From Labia minor (lineage: Eukaryota; Arthropoda; Insecta; Dermaptera; Spongiphoridae): a DNA stretch of 64,000 bases. Location of the stretch: the NCBI GenBank assembly GCA_963082975.1, contig OY720344.1, positions 96,787,228-96,851,227 of the forward strand, given 5' to 3'. Shown piece by piece: positions 53,430-64,000 of the stretch. How positions within the stretch are numbered: position 1 is the stretch's first letter; each line of letters opens with the position of its first letter. The translations under genes were made by a program, and so were the position numbers. Below the pieces are notes generated by a model, which saw only the letters and a program-made list of their open reading frames with translations, made no database searches and was not told where the DNA came from.

Positions 53430-54442
53430 ACCGACCGACGATAGTAAGGGAGGTATTGTTTTCACACCAAATTTCACATGTGGAGATTTTTACATATCTC
53501 CACGAATCATGCATTTTCTTAACAGAAAAAAGTATTTTTAGCATGATGTCTGTCCGTCCGTCCGTATAGATGTGTACAGCCTGAACGGCTCAACCGATTT
53601 TGATGAAATTTGGTATATTTACTTAATGCATCAGTGGGATGAATTGATCAACTTTTGGTGCAAATCCGGAAACCGGAAGTGGTCCGTCCGTCCGTCCGTA
53701 TAGATGTGTACAGCCTGAACGGCTCAACCGATTTTGATGAAATTTGGTATATTTACTTAATGCATCAGTGGGATGAATTGATCAACTTTTGGTGCAAATC
53801 CGGAAACCGGAAGTGGTAGTATTAGCGATCGACGATAGGAAGGGAAGGGTTATTTTCACACCAAATTTCACATGAGGAGATTTTTTTATATATCACCACG
53901 AATCATGCATTTTCTTAACAGAAAAAAGTATTTTTAGCATGATGTCTGTCCGTGCGTCCGTCCGTCCTTCCGTCTGTCCGTATAAATGTGTACAGCCTGA
54001 ACGGCTCAACCGATTTTGATGAAATTTGGTATCTTTACTTAATGCATCAGTGGGATGAATTGATCAACTTTTGGTACAAATCCGGAAACCGGAAGTGGTA
54101 GTATTAGCGATCGACGATAAGAAGGGAAGGGTTATTTTCGCACCAAATTTCACATAAGGAGATTTTTTTACATATCACCACGAATGTATTGGTTTTATCC
54201 TCGGGAAAAATCATCTTCATTATGTTTTTCTTAATTTAAAATTATATGACGTCACCCAGCCCTTCATGACGTCACAGCCTCGGGTAACGCCGGCTACTTC
54301 AGCTATATATTATAAATAAAAAAAAATTAAAAATATTTATGTTTTATCCATATCTGTTTTTTATTACATTAATAGATATATTAAAATTATTTGAAATTGT
54401 TTCTATAGCTGGAAATTAATTTACTTCAAACCGTCGGTCGGT
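53430..54442. mobile_element. Repeat family E, copy 1 (long form with internal tandem units)
   Basis: The ends ACCGACCGACG and CGTCGGTCGGT are 11-bp inverted repeats. Inside are ttcacaccaaatttcacatg, a tccgtccgtccgta run and caaccgattttgatgaaatt, then a right part with tatgacgtca and atgacgtcacagcc. A 134-bp unit is exactly repeated at 53549-53682 and 53683-53816, and a further, more diverged unit follows. It is a non-autonomous DNA element of unclear superfamily. Confidence 0.75.
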
Positions 54443-55047
54443 TCGGACCTGGCCACAGGTCAACTTATTTATAAATTAATTTCAATTTAATATATTTTTT
54501 TATTTCCTTTTTGAATGGGGATCTTGATTTTTAAATTTTCTATATTAATTTTGACATATAATAAATTTATTTATTTATTCAATATTTCTCTTATTTAATT
54601 TGAAATGAAATTGTTTGAATTAATATTGAACTTTGTATTTTGGGTATTTTTTTTTATTAAAAATGAAAGTAATGTGATGCACACTCATACATGTTTATTT
54701 ATAAAATAAATCTAATACTATGAATAAATAAAATATTATAATTTTGTTTGTATGATTGTAAAAAGAAAATGAACAAACTAATAAAAAAACAAACAAAACA
54801 AACACTTTCCAAAATAAATATAAATATTTGTCTTTCTCTTTCAAGATGTTGACTGGAATATTAACGAATGAAAAGTTCACCTGCCTAAAATATAAAACAA
54901 ATAGATTAGAGTTATTCTCTATAAAATTTATTCTTATTAAATAATGACGAGGCTCATTAAAACAAAAAACAAAAAATTATTTCTAAAAAGAATGGGTTAC
55001 ATCTTTTAAACTTCAATTTAATTTTTTTTTTTTTGGAATTGTTATTT

Positions 55048-55634
55048 GCCGACCGATGATAGTAAGGGAGGTATTGTTTTCACACCAAATTTCACATGTG
55101 GAGATTTTTACATATCTCCACGAATCAAGCATTTTCTTAACAGAAAAAAGTAATTTTAGCATGATGTCTGTCCGTTCGTCCGTATATATTTGTACAGCTT
55201 GAACGGCTCAACGGATTTTGATGAAATTTGGTATATTTACTTAATGCATCAGTATGATAGATTGATCAACTTTTGGTGCAAATCCGGAAACCGGAAGTGG
55301 TAGTATTAGCGATCGACGATAGGAAGGGAAGGGTTATTTTCACACCAAATTTCACATGAGGAGATTTTTTACATATCACCACGAATCATGCACTTTGTAT
55401 TGGTTTTATCCTCAAGAACAATAATCTTTATTCGTTTTTTCTTAATTTAAAATTATATGATGTCATCTAGCCATTAATGACGCCACAGCCTGGTCTTACA
55501 TATATATTATAAATAAAATAAAATTAAAAATATTTATGTTCTATCCTATCTGTTTTTTATTACATTAATAGATATCTTAATATTATTTGAAATTGTTTCT
55601 GTAGCTGGAAATTAATTTACTTCATCGTCGGTTC
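55048..55634. mobile_element. Repeat family E, copy 2
   Basis: Same block order as copy 1 but with a single tccgt...ccggaagtgg unit. The ends are slightly decayed (gccgaccgatg, cgtcggttcgg). Confidence 0.72.
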
Positions 55635-56111
55635 GGACCTTATTACAGGTCAACTTATTTTTTTAAGAACCAAATGGAAAAAATTTAGAAAAAAATGGAC
55701 TAGATTTATGAATTAATTTGCATATATAAAAAATTATTTTGGAAATAGTTCCACCAACTGAAAAATATACTGGAACCAAAGAAGGTTGAGATATATAAAA
55801 TGTTAATTGGATATATAACTAATGTATTACTTACTAAATTTTTTTAAGAATTAAAATAGAAATTCATACTAGAAAAGAATTGTTTAACTTAATTTGCTAA
55901 GAACACGGCAAAGAAAAGCATAACTCATCAATATCTTCGAAATGACATGTAGACTTTACTATACCGTAACCCAACCAAGATAAGAACAATTCTTACCATT
56001 TACCCTCTTTTTTATGAAATATATTTACATTAAATTAAAATTATATCATATTCGGCAAACATTTTTAATTTTAAATTGAACCATTTACATTAATACGCCA
56101 CCTTGTTTTTT

Positions 56112-56200
56112 TACTATCTCGTAAGAGATAGTATTGCGATCTCGAAAATTTTCGATGTTGAGATTTTGATGTTTTTATACGTTTTATTTTTTCAAAATAT
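56112..56200. repeat. Repeat family B, inverted 3' end fragment
   Basis: ttactatctcgtaagagatagta forms a hairpin followed by tcgatgttgagattttgatg, the inverse of the family B ends at 1380-1480 and 6500-6590. Confidence 0.6.
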
Positions 56201-57474
56201 GATAATTTCATTAATGAACTTCTTACTCATTTATTTATAATTTTTTTTTAAATTTTCATTAAGATCTTTGAATAAAATTAAGTTTATTGATTTAATAGAA
56301 TTAATAGAATTATAAACTTATTGATTCGATTTAAGATGTATTCTAAAACACCACTAATTTTAATAATTAATATTTGTTTATTTTATTTTATTTTAATATG
56401 TATTTTATTTGAAATAATTTGCAGTAGAGCGCTCACCTCTGCATTCCCCGCTCGCCCCTCTCCATGCCCCTCCGCCTCCTGACAACACCTCCTCCAACCG
56501 GCCGGCTGACTCGAACGCATTTTTTCCCCTTCCCTGGTGTGTGTAAGACCCTAAGCGACCTCTCCACTGAAATCATCCCTTAATCAGTCGCTAATCAAGA
56601 ATTAATTGTAATTTTATTATTTATTTTTACTAATTAAAAGGAAGATTAGTGAACTTTAAAAAAAAAATATTTCAAAAAAATTAAATTTTATAAAGTGCAT
56701 TTTTATAATTTTTTATTCATATACCCAAATAAATTTATAAATTTTTCATTCCAATCTTTGAAAAGAATTAATCTTAAATATTCTATCAGATCTCCTTAAT
56801 TAAATTTTATTAAAAGTTAAATTAAAATTTTTTAAAAATTAAAAAATCATATACAAAATATTATTTTTCTTTAAATATATTTATTGAAATATTTTTTAAA
56901 TTTCAATATATATATATATATATATTAATCCTATTAAAACTTATTTATTTATAAAATAGGAAGATGTGCTGATTATTTTCAAAATTCATATAATATAATT
57001 GTAAATCAAAAAAATATAAATTGCTTATATTCATATAGGAATATATAATTTTAAATATTCTATATATTCTTTCTAATCTCATTATCGCTCACAACGTTCC
57101 TTTTAAATCTCATATGAATATTGTTTTGTCAATTTCGTATTATTATAACACTTTTGAAAAATGAATAATATTACTATTACCTATATATCAATTAAACAGA
57201 ATAAAATCTTCGTGAAATTAATAATATAATCATAATTAGTTTTCTGATGTTTTCTAAGATATTTTTATTATATGTCTATTAAATGCGTATTATAACTCAT
57301 TATAATCATGGTTCTATATAGGATGTAAAATTATTTTAGTATTTTAATATTACAGAAATAAGATAATATTTTTAAAAATCTATACACTTTTTTAATCCTA
57401 TTAATATTATTTATTTATTTATATCTTATTTTTTTATTTCCTCGTATATAATATAATTTTCTAATCTTAATTAT

Positions 57475-58450
57475 TTTTTTCTTTATCGAGGCGAGAGTGA
57501 TGGACATTAATTCAAGTCTACGAGCTGTTCTTCGAGTTTAATCTGCGAGAAATAGCAACCCTTTATTAACACCGAGGTCAGTATTTATTATTAATTTTAT
57601 TTTTAATTCAATTTAAATTTATTGATTATAAACTAATAAGTTATTTTTCTTCTTCTATTTCATGTTTCAATCTTCGTTCCTGCTACTGAATGTTGATTTG
57701 AATTCTTGATTATCTTCTCCATCCTTCATGACGATGAAATGATTTAAATACAGCTCTCCAAATGTAAGTAATATTCGTTATTTATTTAGCATGGCGCACT
57801 TTAAAATAGAAAATGTAAATATAATATTTAAAGTAAAGTTTAATATAATATAGAAAGTAGAATTAAATTACAATGATTTTTTGCTTTTGATAATATTCAT
57901 TAGGAGATTATAGAGAAATATATTAAATTATATGACAGAATTTAGTGAGATTAGGGAATTTCAGAGTACATCTTTCAAGAAGAAGCATTGATAAAGGAGG
58001 CAGAAGAGACAAAGGTATTTTTAGAATTAGTAGGTTTCGATGCGTTATACTGGGAGGGTGGCTATTTTTTGATATATATAGTTGTTAGGAATTTTCAGGT
58101 GGTTGCCTCCTACATCCATGCATGTTCTCATCATACTAATTCATAGATTAGATTAGAATTAATAAATAAATAAAATGTGGGTGGATAAAACAAATGCCAT
58201 GCTATTATTTAAGGGATGGATTGCATGAATTGCACTCCAGGTCTGAATTGTGCCATTTTGTATTACTGAGAGTGTATTTGAGGTGGATCGGATGAACGGG
58301 AATTCGGGAAGGTAATTCAGCATAGTTCCGAAATGGGATTAGCCTGAACAGGAACAAATTGTTGGTTACCTTTTGAGCGCAGGGCTTTTTCGATTAGCAT
58401 GGGCCTTCCATCCATATTGATGGAGGCTATGCACTCCCTTGCTAGGTAGG
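57475..58450. repeat. Dispersed 1-kb repeat family C, copy 2
   Basis: Same block order as 7695-8720, including attcattaggagattatag followed by about 25 further identical bases. Its minus strand near 58410 has atgctaatcgaaaaagccct then ctcaaaag|gtaacc, a donor-like border at the same place in both copies. Confidence 0.55.
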
Positions 58451-58459
58451 TTTTATTTC

Positions 58460-59369
58460 AGGTTGCCCCGAATGTCGCGATTTCATTTCGAAATCCAAAA
58501 AATCAAAGGCACTCTCAGCTGATTCAAAGAGACTACATAACAAACGCCTTATTTTTTTAATCTTTTTTTTAAGGCAAACTTTCTTTATTATTACTTTTTC
58601 TAAATTTCTGAAGGCGAGGCTTGGAAGGGCTAATTTATGGGGAAAGGAGGAGGCCCTATTAAATATTCAATTGTTTTTTTATAATTTAATTAATAATAAA
58701 AAAACAATTGAATATCGCGATTATTTTCTTTAACTTTTTATTTTCATTTTGAAATATACAATTTCATAATTTAAACTTTGATATATTTTAAATATTTTAC
58801 TAAATAGGTAGAATTAATTATTATTAAAATTTCTCAATTTAAAATTAAAATGCAAACATCACAAAAAAAAATCATATATATTGTAAAAATATAACTCTTT
58901 TTCTTTATTATTTCTTTTTAACTTATCAAATATAAAAATATTTTATTTTTTTTATTATGGAAATTATTTCATATAAATATAAATATATTGTAATCGAATA
59001 TATCTATACTCAATAATAATTTAATATTTATAAATTATCAAATTTTTTTTTATCATTGTACTGATAAATCATATTTGGAAAGAAATAAAATATAGTTAAG
59101 CTTATTTTAAAAATTAACTTAATGTATAATGCGGTACATCTTATTTTAAATGAATAAATAAAATTAGATCTCCTAAATTTTTTTTTAATTTTGATAGATC
59201 AAATATTCTTATTCTTTAGCTGACTTACAAATCCCATACCATCATTTTGCTTATTCTTATGTGTATTCTGTCCCAGTGTCCCCGCAAAAATTCTCCGGGA
59301 GATAAAAATGTCTCGGTTTACATAAAAAATAATATCATCCGTGAATAAAAACAATATTATTCAATTTTT
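58460..59369. other. AT-rich intergenic stretch
   Basis: A less AT-rich start (58460-58640) is followed by an inverted pair, attcaattgttttttta and aaaaaacaattgaat, near 58662-58712 that could form a hairpin. 59268-59325 has words (cccagtgtccccgc) like the short inverted-repeat element at 33455-33660. Confidence 0.4.
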
Positions 59370-59613
59370 ACCGACCGACGATAGTAAGGGATGTATTGTT
59401 TTCACACCAAATTTCACATGTGGAGATTTTTACACATCACCCTTCCCTTCATGACGTCACAGCCAGCTACTACTTATATATTATAAATATAATAAAATTA
59501 AAAATATTTATGTTATATCCATATCTGTTTGTTATTGCATTAATAGATACATTTAAATTATTTGAAATTGTTTCTGTAGCTGGAAATTAATTTACTTCAA
59601 ACCGTCGGTCGGT
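59370..59613. mobile_element. Repeat family E, copy 3 (short form, 244 bp)
   Basis: The ends accgaccgacg and cgtcggtcggt are intact. The tccgt/accgattttgatg centre is deleted, leaving about 70 bases of the left part joined to the atgacgtcacagcc right part. This defines both termini of the family. Confidence 0.8.
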
Positions 59614-59751
59614 TCGGACTTATTTTTGTTTTAATTAGTAGCTCACGGAATAAATTATATAAAATTTGATCTTAAAAGGCCTCTAGGCAAGGGTTTGAGG
59701 TCTAAGTATGATTTTAAATATAATATTACTATATGTATCTATCACTGTGTA

Positions 59752-59890
59752 TCTATATATATAAAGGGGGGGGGGGCAATGTCTGTGTGTCTGTCTGTGT
59801 GTCTGTCAAATACTCAAAAACTACCCGTCCGATTACGGTGAAACTTTCAGGGATTGTTGTGGGCATCCCAGGGAAGGTTTTAGTGTAGTT
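59752..59890 (+). mobile_element. Possible Helitron 5' end
   Basis: An A base is followed by tctatatatataaa, then a G run, gtctgtgtgtctgtctgtgt, and actacccgtccgattacggt with aaactttcaggg. Helitrons in arthropods commonly begin TCTATATATATA and carry such a leader. No 3' end or helicase is visible. Confidence 0.45.
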
Positions 59891-60274
59891 AAATCCAAAA
59901 TTAATTTAATTAGTAATATTTTGGCAAAAGTCTATTTATGGTTACCATGGTTACATTGAAAAATTTACAATAAATAAATAAAAATAATTGGAAATCTTAA
60001 TTTTAATTAAAATTAATTTGATAAATTTTATTAATATTTTTAATTTTTTTAAACTGTCAAAAATAACATACCCATAATAACAGTTGTAATAAAAATAAAA
60101 ATATAAATCACAATGTAAGTAAATATAAAATATAATAGACCATTCAAATATAATTTAAAACTATTTATCTCCTATTTTAAATTTAAAATAACGGAGGTTT
60201 AAGAAATTAAGATGCCTGGATAGATAAATGGGCTGGAATAGGAGGCAATTTATAATTTTCTTCTAATTCAGATT

Positions 60275-60685
60275 GAAATTAATAGTGATAAGAAAATATA
60301 TTTATTAACAAAATCTTAATATACAAAATGTAGAATTTGAATATGTAGAAGGATAATAATATTTGAGAAAATTTAAATCGAGGTAGAAATCGGGAAACGC
60401 CTGTTATAAATGCAGTAAAGAGGGTTATCTCATCAAAATTATTATCAAAGGAATCAAAATTAAAATATATAAACCAATTATTTTGCCTTTTCTATTATAT
60501 GGGTGGGACGCATGGTCTATGACCCTGGGAGATGAGAGTAGATTCAGAGTATTCTTTCCAGCATTTATTGACCAAAGAAAGATGAGGTCACCGGGGAATG
60601 GCGGAGACTGCATAACGAGGAATTGCATGACCTCTATGCATCTTCAGAAATAGTTAGGGTTATAAAAGCGAAAAAGCTAAAGAAA
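60275..60685 (+). mobile_element. LINE fragment, copy 9
   Basis: Plus-strand frames give a decayed YLLTK, YKCSKEGYLIKIIIKGIKIK, GWDAWSMTLGDESRF and RPKKDEVTGEWRRLHNEELH-like sequence, then DLYASSEIVRVIKAKKL. It passes directly from YLG-like sequence to the RKFKSR region and therefore lacks the 64-base segment of copies 5 and 6. It ends abruptly at a mariner. Confidence 0.8.
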
Positions 60686-61492
60686 GTAATCCCCCTCAGA
60701 ACAATACACTTATGCCAATCCTCAAAGCACCTCTCATAAGCACTTTTTGGTTTAGCCTTGAGCTCTTCCAGTGATGCAGTCTTTATCTCCTCAATCGTTT
60801 CAAATCTCCTTTCATAGGTCTCTTTAGTTTTAGTTATGACCCTTTTGAGTAAATCTGGGTCCTTATTGACGTCATTCAACAGCTCTTGAGCGATGCTCAT
60901 GCGACGGTTCTTGTGGTCAAAATTTAGCAATTTTGGAACAAACTTCGCTGACACACGTCTCATGCCCAAAACGTTAGAAAAAATTTCATGGCACGAGTCA
61001 AGCGATATACCGACATCCTCAGCAACTTCTCTGATAGTAATTCGACGATTTTCAAAAACAATTTTCTTCACTGCTTGAACGTTTTCATCAGTTGTTGACG
61101 TTCTTGTGTCTCCAGAGCGAGGCTCGTCATTGGCATCTTCCCGGCCATCTTGGAGGAGTTCGTACCACTTGTAAACATTTTTATTACTCAGAACAGTTTC
61201 ACCGTATGCCACTGTCAACATTTCAAGTGTTTCGGAGCACTTTATTTTATTTTTTACACAAAATTTGATGCAAATCCTTTGATCCATATTTTTCGATAGC
61301 AAAAAATCGTCGAGCACGCAATACACTTATAACCTTTACGCCTCTCACAACCAAACAAAAAATGCTATACACTTGAAACTTGGTACAGATGTTCGGGAAG
61401 AGTGTACCAACATAGCAAAACAAAAAAATCGATAATCGAAAGTACGTTGCCCGCGAAATTTGAGTCACCTTACTTTTCGAACACACCTCGTA
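60686..61492 (-). mobile_element. Mariner with internal deletion
   Basis: The frame starts MDQRICIKFCVKNKIKCSET (Met at 61287) and runs through the mariner helix-turn-helix region (NVYKWYELLQDGREDANDEP, DVGISLDSCHEIFSNVLGMR) to DLLKRVIT. It then jumps to ETYERRFETIEEIKTASLEE and CFEDWHKCIVLRG, the C-terminus. The whole catalytic core (GDEsW through the final Asp) is missing, so it cannot encode active transposase. The 5' terminus tacgaggtgtgttcgaaaag at 61492 is next to TA; the 3' terminus is absent. It matches the family at 19673. Confidence 0.9.
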
Positions 61493-61823
61493 TATCTATC
61501 TATCTATCTATAAAATAATCGAGATAAGATCCCTTCTATTTATGGTACTTTTTTGGTACTTATGGTAAAAGACAATTTTTGTATTTATGTGAAATTAAAT
61601 ACATTAGAAAATATAAATTCAATATATATATATATACTATACTCTTCTATATATAATACTCTATATATATTTTCCTCACAATTTATATTAAAGAATAAAC
61701 TTAACAGTCGTTTTTCAAGGTCATCTATTATGTATGTATTAGTTTTTTAAATTTCTATCTTTCTCTATTATTCCTTTCATTTCCAACCCCTCTCGAAATT
61801 AATCTTAATTTTTCTTCCTTTTT

Positions 61824-61869
61824 ACCGACCAACGATAGGAAGGGAAGGTATTGTTTTCACACCAAATTT
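61824..61869. repeat. Repeat family E, left-end fragment
   Basis: accgaccaacgataggaagg and ttcacaccaaat match the left end of family E and stop after about 45 bases. Confidence 0.6.
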
Positions 61870-62629
61870 TTTTTTATATTTCACTCTTTTTCTTTATTAT
61901 TTCAAACAATAAATAAATAAATAAAAGGTTATTTCCCATATTAATTTACTTATAAAATGTATTCATAGATATTTATATTTAATCAGAATTAACAATATAT
62001 ATAATTGATTCTTTATATACTCTTAATAATATTATGTGAAAATAAATTTAATCTAAATAATTACATATTTTAAATCAATTACAGAAAGTAAAAAGATGTT
62101 TATGTCATGTAAATTTTATTAAACACATTCTTATATATCTCAAAGAAATAAAAATGACTTTTGATAAATTGAAAATAAATGAATATTAAAAATTAATAAA
62201 TCTTGATATTGATTAATATTGGCATAATATGAACATACTTTCCTTGTATTCTTAATTGATTAACTTAAACCATTCTTCATAACTATTAATGAAATGGTTA
62301 TACAAATGTCAAAGTGACAGGTGAGTTGGGAATATGATACTACATTCGCCCTACAATATATATATATATATATATATAAGTATTTTCTTATACATATATT
62401 GACCAGGATGACCCACTCTTCACGGATCTTATTACAGACTTCAAACAATTGCAAAACATCTGCTTCCTACCTCGTCAATTTCCAAGAAATAACCTGTTAT
62501 ATGAGAAAGACAATCAGATTTTTGCTTTATTTTTCCTATTATTTTATAACTATTTATTGTCATTAGTATTATTATTAAAGATTTTTAATACTCTTCAGAA
62601 ATAAAGGTCATTTGTAGCAGTATAATTAA

Positions 62630-62852
62630 CTTTTGAAGTTATACTTCTTTAGGCGCGTTATGGAAAATTGATGGGGAGTGAAATTTTAAGATGTGTGACA
62701 CGAAAAATTAACAGTTTTTTTGTTTTTCCAGAAAAATAAATTTTTATTTGCCTGAAGTAGGATTCGAACCTACCATGTCTCTCTTCGACTACGTCATAGC
62801 GCTCAAAGCAAGCGAGCGCTCTACCCACTAGGCTATGACGAATCCCCAACAT
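62630..62852 (-). repeat. tRNA-derived SINE, family B-SINE
   Basis: On the minus strand the head TAGCCTAGTGGGTAGAGCGC (A box) is followed 60 bases later by GGTAGGTTCGAATCCTACT (B box with stem). A body then runs to gcgcctaaagaagtataac at 62632-62655. A like gccaaagaagtataacttct lies at 63459. The long A-B spacing and the tail rule out a normal tRNA. Confidence 0.65.
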
Positions 62853-62996
62853 TATTATCTTATTTTAACCATATATGCCATCCCATGGATAGATTATTAA
62901 CAATTTTTTAATTAAACACAAAATATGAAGAATCTTGTTGAATTCTTGATGTCATATCTAATCTAAGGTGTGTAGAAAATTATAATAATTCCAAGA

Positions 62997-63034
<38 letters not shown>

Positions 63035-63828
63035 CAATCTAATACCAGACCAAATAAATAGATAGATAGATGTCAACATTTCGTTTCATTTGTGTTGTTT
63101 CTAATGGACCGCTTGAACATTTCATTTCGAATTATATATGTGTGCTAATAAATTATATTCAGTAGTGATTTAAATTGAATATTTTGATTGATATTACTTA
63201 CTATTTGTGAATATTAGTGAAAACAAAAAATGTGCTTATATACTTTTGAGGTTAACTATCCGTATGTATTATTTATTGATATAAATTAATTATTTAATAT
63301 AATTAACACTAAATATTATTAAATTATTAATGTTAAATACTTATTATTATATATTATTATTAATAATATATTATTATATTATTTAAATTTATATTAAATG
63401 TATATATTAAATATATTTTATTATATAAATATATTAATTTTCAATTTTTTTTTAATGATGCCAAAGAAGTATAACTTCTCACGCGCGTACATAAGTACAC
63501 GCACCGCTTTTTTCTCTTATTCAATAAATCACATAAAAGAGAATCAAGTCATCTTTACCGGGGCACAGCTAAAAGTCCTAAATATTATTAAATGTTTATA
63601 ATATAAAAGGAAATTATTTGAAAAGATTTTTAGATAAAAAAAAAGCAAAATGTGCAGCATCGTACACGTGGCGGAAGTGAAACTTCTTACAATCTAGAGA
63701 ATAAGATAAATTTTAGTTGAGAGTGTGAGTGAGAGAGAAATAGAGAAAAATAAAGGGATCATTTCGAAAGACATATAACAGTATAAAATTTTCGTAACAA
63801 ATATTCGCTTTATTATTATTATTATTAT
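62853..63828. other. AT-rich intergenic stretch
   Basis: It holds a (TA)n tract at 63000-63031, a (gata) run near 63058, a 3'-end-like SINE word at 63459-63490, and a GA-rich patch at 63718-63760. No gene is seen. Confidence 0.45.
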
Positions 63829-63999
63829 CTACTCTATCATCATATCTACATTGCCTGTACTATTGTCGGTTGGTGCTTCAATTGGTAATACTGATATTAA
63901 TGGCTTGTGATAACTAAAATAAGATATATATGTTCGTGATTCGACATTTTCTATATAACGTGTAAAAACAGCATCTATTGTAGTTCCAGATTTTGTTGT
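63829..63999 (-). CDS. C-terminal end of an unknown ORF, EEP-endonuclease-like ending
   Basis: The minus-strand frame is open from the window edge to a TAG at 63829-63831 and gives 56 residues: SGTTIDAVFTRYIENVESRT, YISYFSYHKPLISV, then an acidic tail ending VDMMIE. The G-T-T-I-D ... Y-x-S-Y-H-K-P pattern looks like the end of an endonuclease/exonuclease/phosphatase domain, where an S-D-H motif is usual; here the middle residue is Tyr. Similar endings occur in arthropod repetitive ORFs linked to PIF1-type helicases, from memory. It may belong to a mobile element. Truncated by the window only. Confidence 0.5.
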   Translation of the reverse strand, partial: TTKSGTTIDAVFTRYIENVESRTYISYFSYHKPLISVLPIEAPTDNSTGNVDMMIE

Positions 64000-64000
64000 T

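Noticed and set aside
53430-54442. Repeat units considered as a CRISPR array
   Set aside because: Units are 134 bp and contiguous without variable spacers, in a eukaryotic genome with transposon-like ends.
62751-62848. Functional tRNA
   Set aside because: A and B boxes are present, but the spacing is too long and the arms do not fold as a standard cloverleaf; a SINE head fits better.

Overview
This window comes from a strongly AT-rich animal genome, most likely an arthropod and probably an insect. The evidence is spliced coding exons, a eukaryotic tRNA-Asp gene with internal A and B boxes, mariner/Tc1, hAT and PIF-type DNA transposons, tRNA-derived SINEs, and a non-LTR retrotransposon whose 3' ends carry a GATA-type tail. 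I cannot name the species.

Only one host protein gene is convincing. It lies on the minus strand from about 50.9 kb down to 469 and runs off the left edge. Eleven visible coding exons join with consistent phase and good splice sites to give about 671 residues. The later part (helical region, low-complexity serine-rich linker, short coiled coil, C-terminal helical domain) resembles mitochondria-eating protein (Mieap/SPATA18), judged from memory of that family. The long N-terminal part is unassigned. The first visible exon has no in-frame ATG at its start, so an upstream exon is probably missing. One intron uses a GC donor. Exons 3-11 lie in the left 14 kb. Exon 2 (28.7-28.9 kb) and exon 1 (50.8-50.9 kb) are isolated by introns of about 14.8 and 21.8 kb.

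Those introns, and the gene-poor flank from 51.8 to 64 kb, are filled with transposon remains. There are eight or nine 5'-truncated or internally deleted copies of one LINE family; two copies of one mariner family plus two further deleted mariners with other termini; a Tc1-like MITE with long inverted repeats; several hAT MITEs with 8-bp target duplications, two of them nested in a LINE and a mariner; a PIF/Harbinger-like MITE; SINE heads; and several unnamed repeat families. A tRNA-Asp gene sits in intron 1 on the same strand as the host gene.

The structures least explained by known elements are a perfect-looking inverted repeat of about 1 kb at 15.4-16.4 kb, a 22-bp palindrome centred on a CRE at 24.47 kb, a duplicated 1-kb unit with retained splice-like signals (7.7 and 57.5 kb), and a 64-bp identical inverted pair shared by two LINE fragments at 33.0 and 35.1 kb. 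At the right edge a minus-strand reading frame enters the window; its ending resembles the end of an endonuclease/exonuclease/phosphatase-type domain, but too little is visible to be sure.
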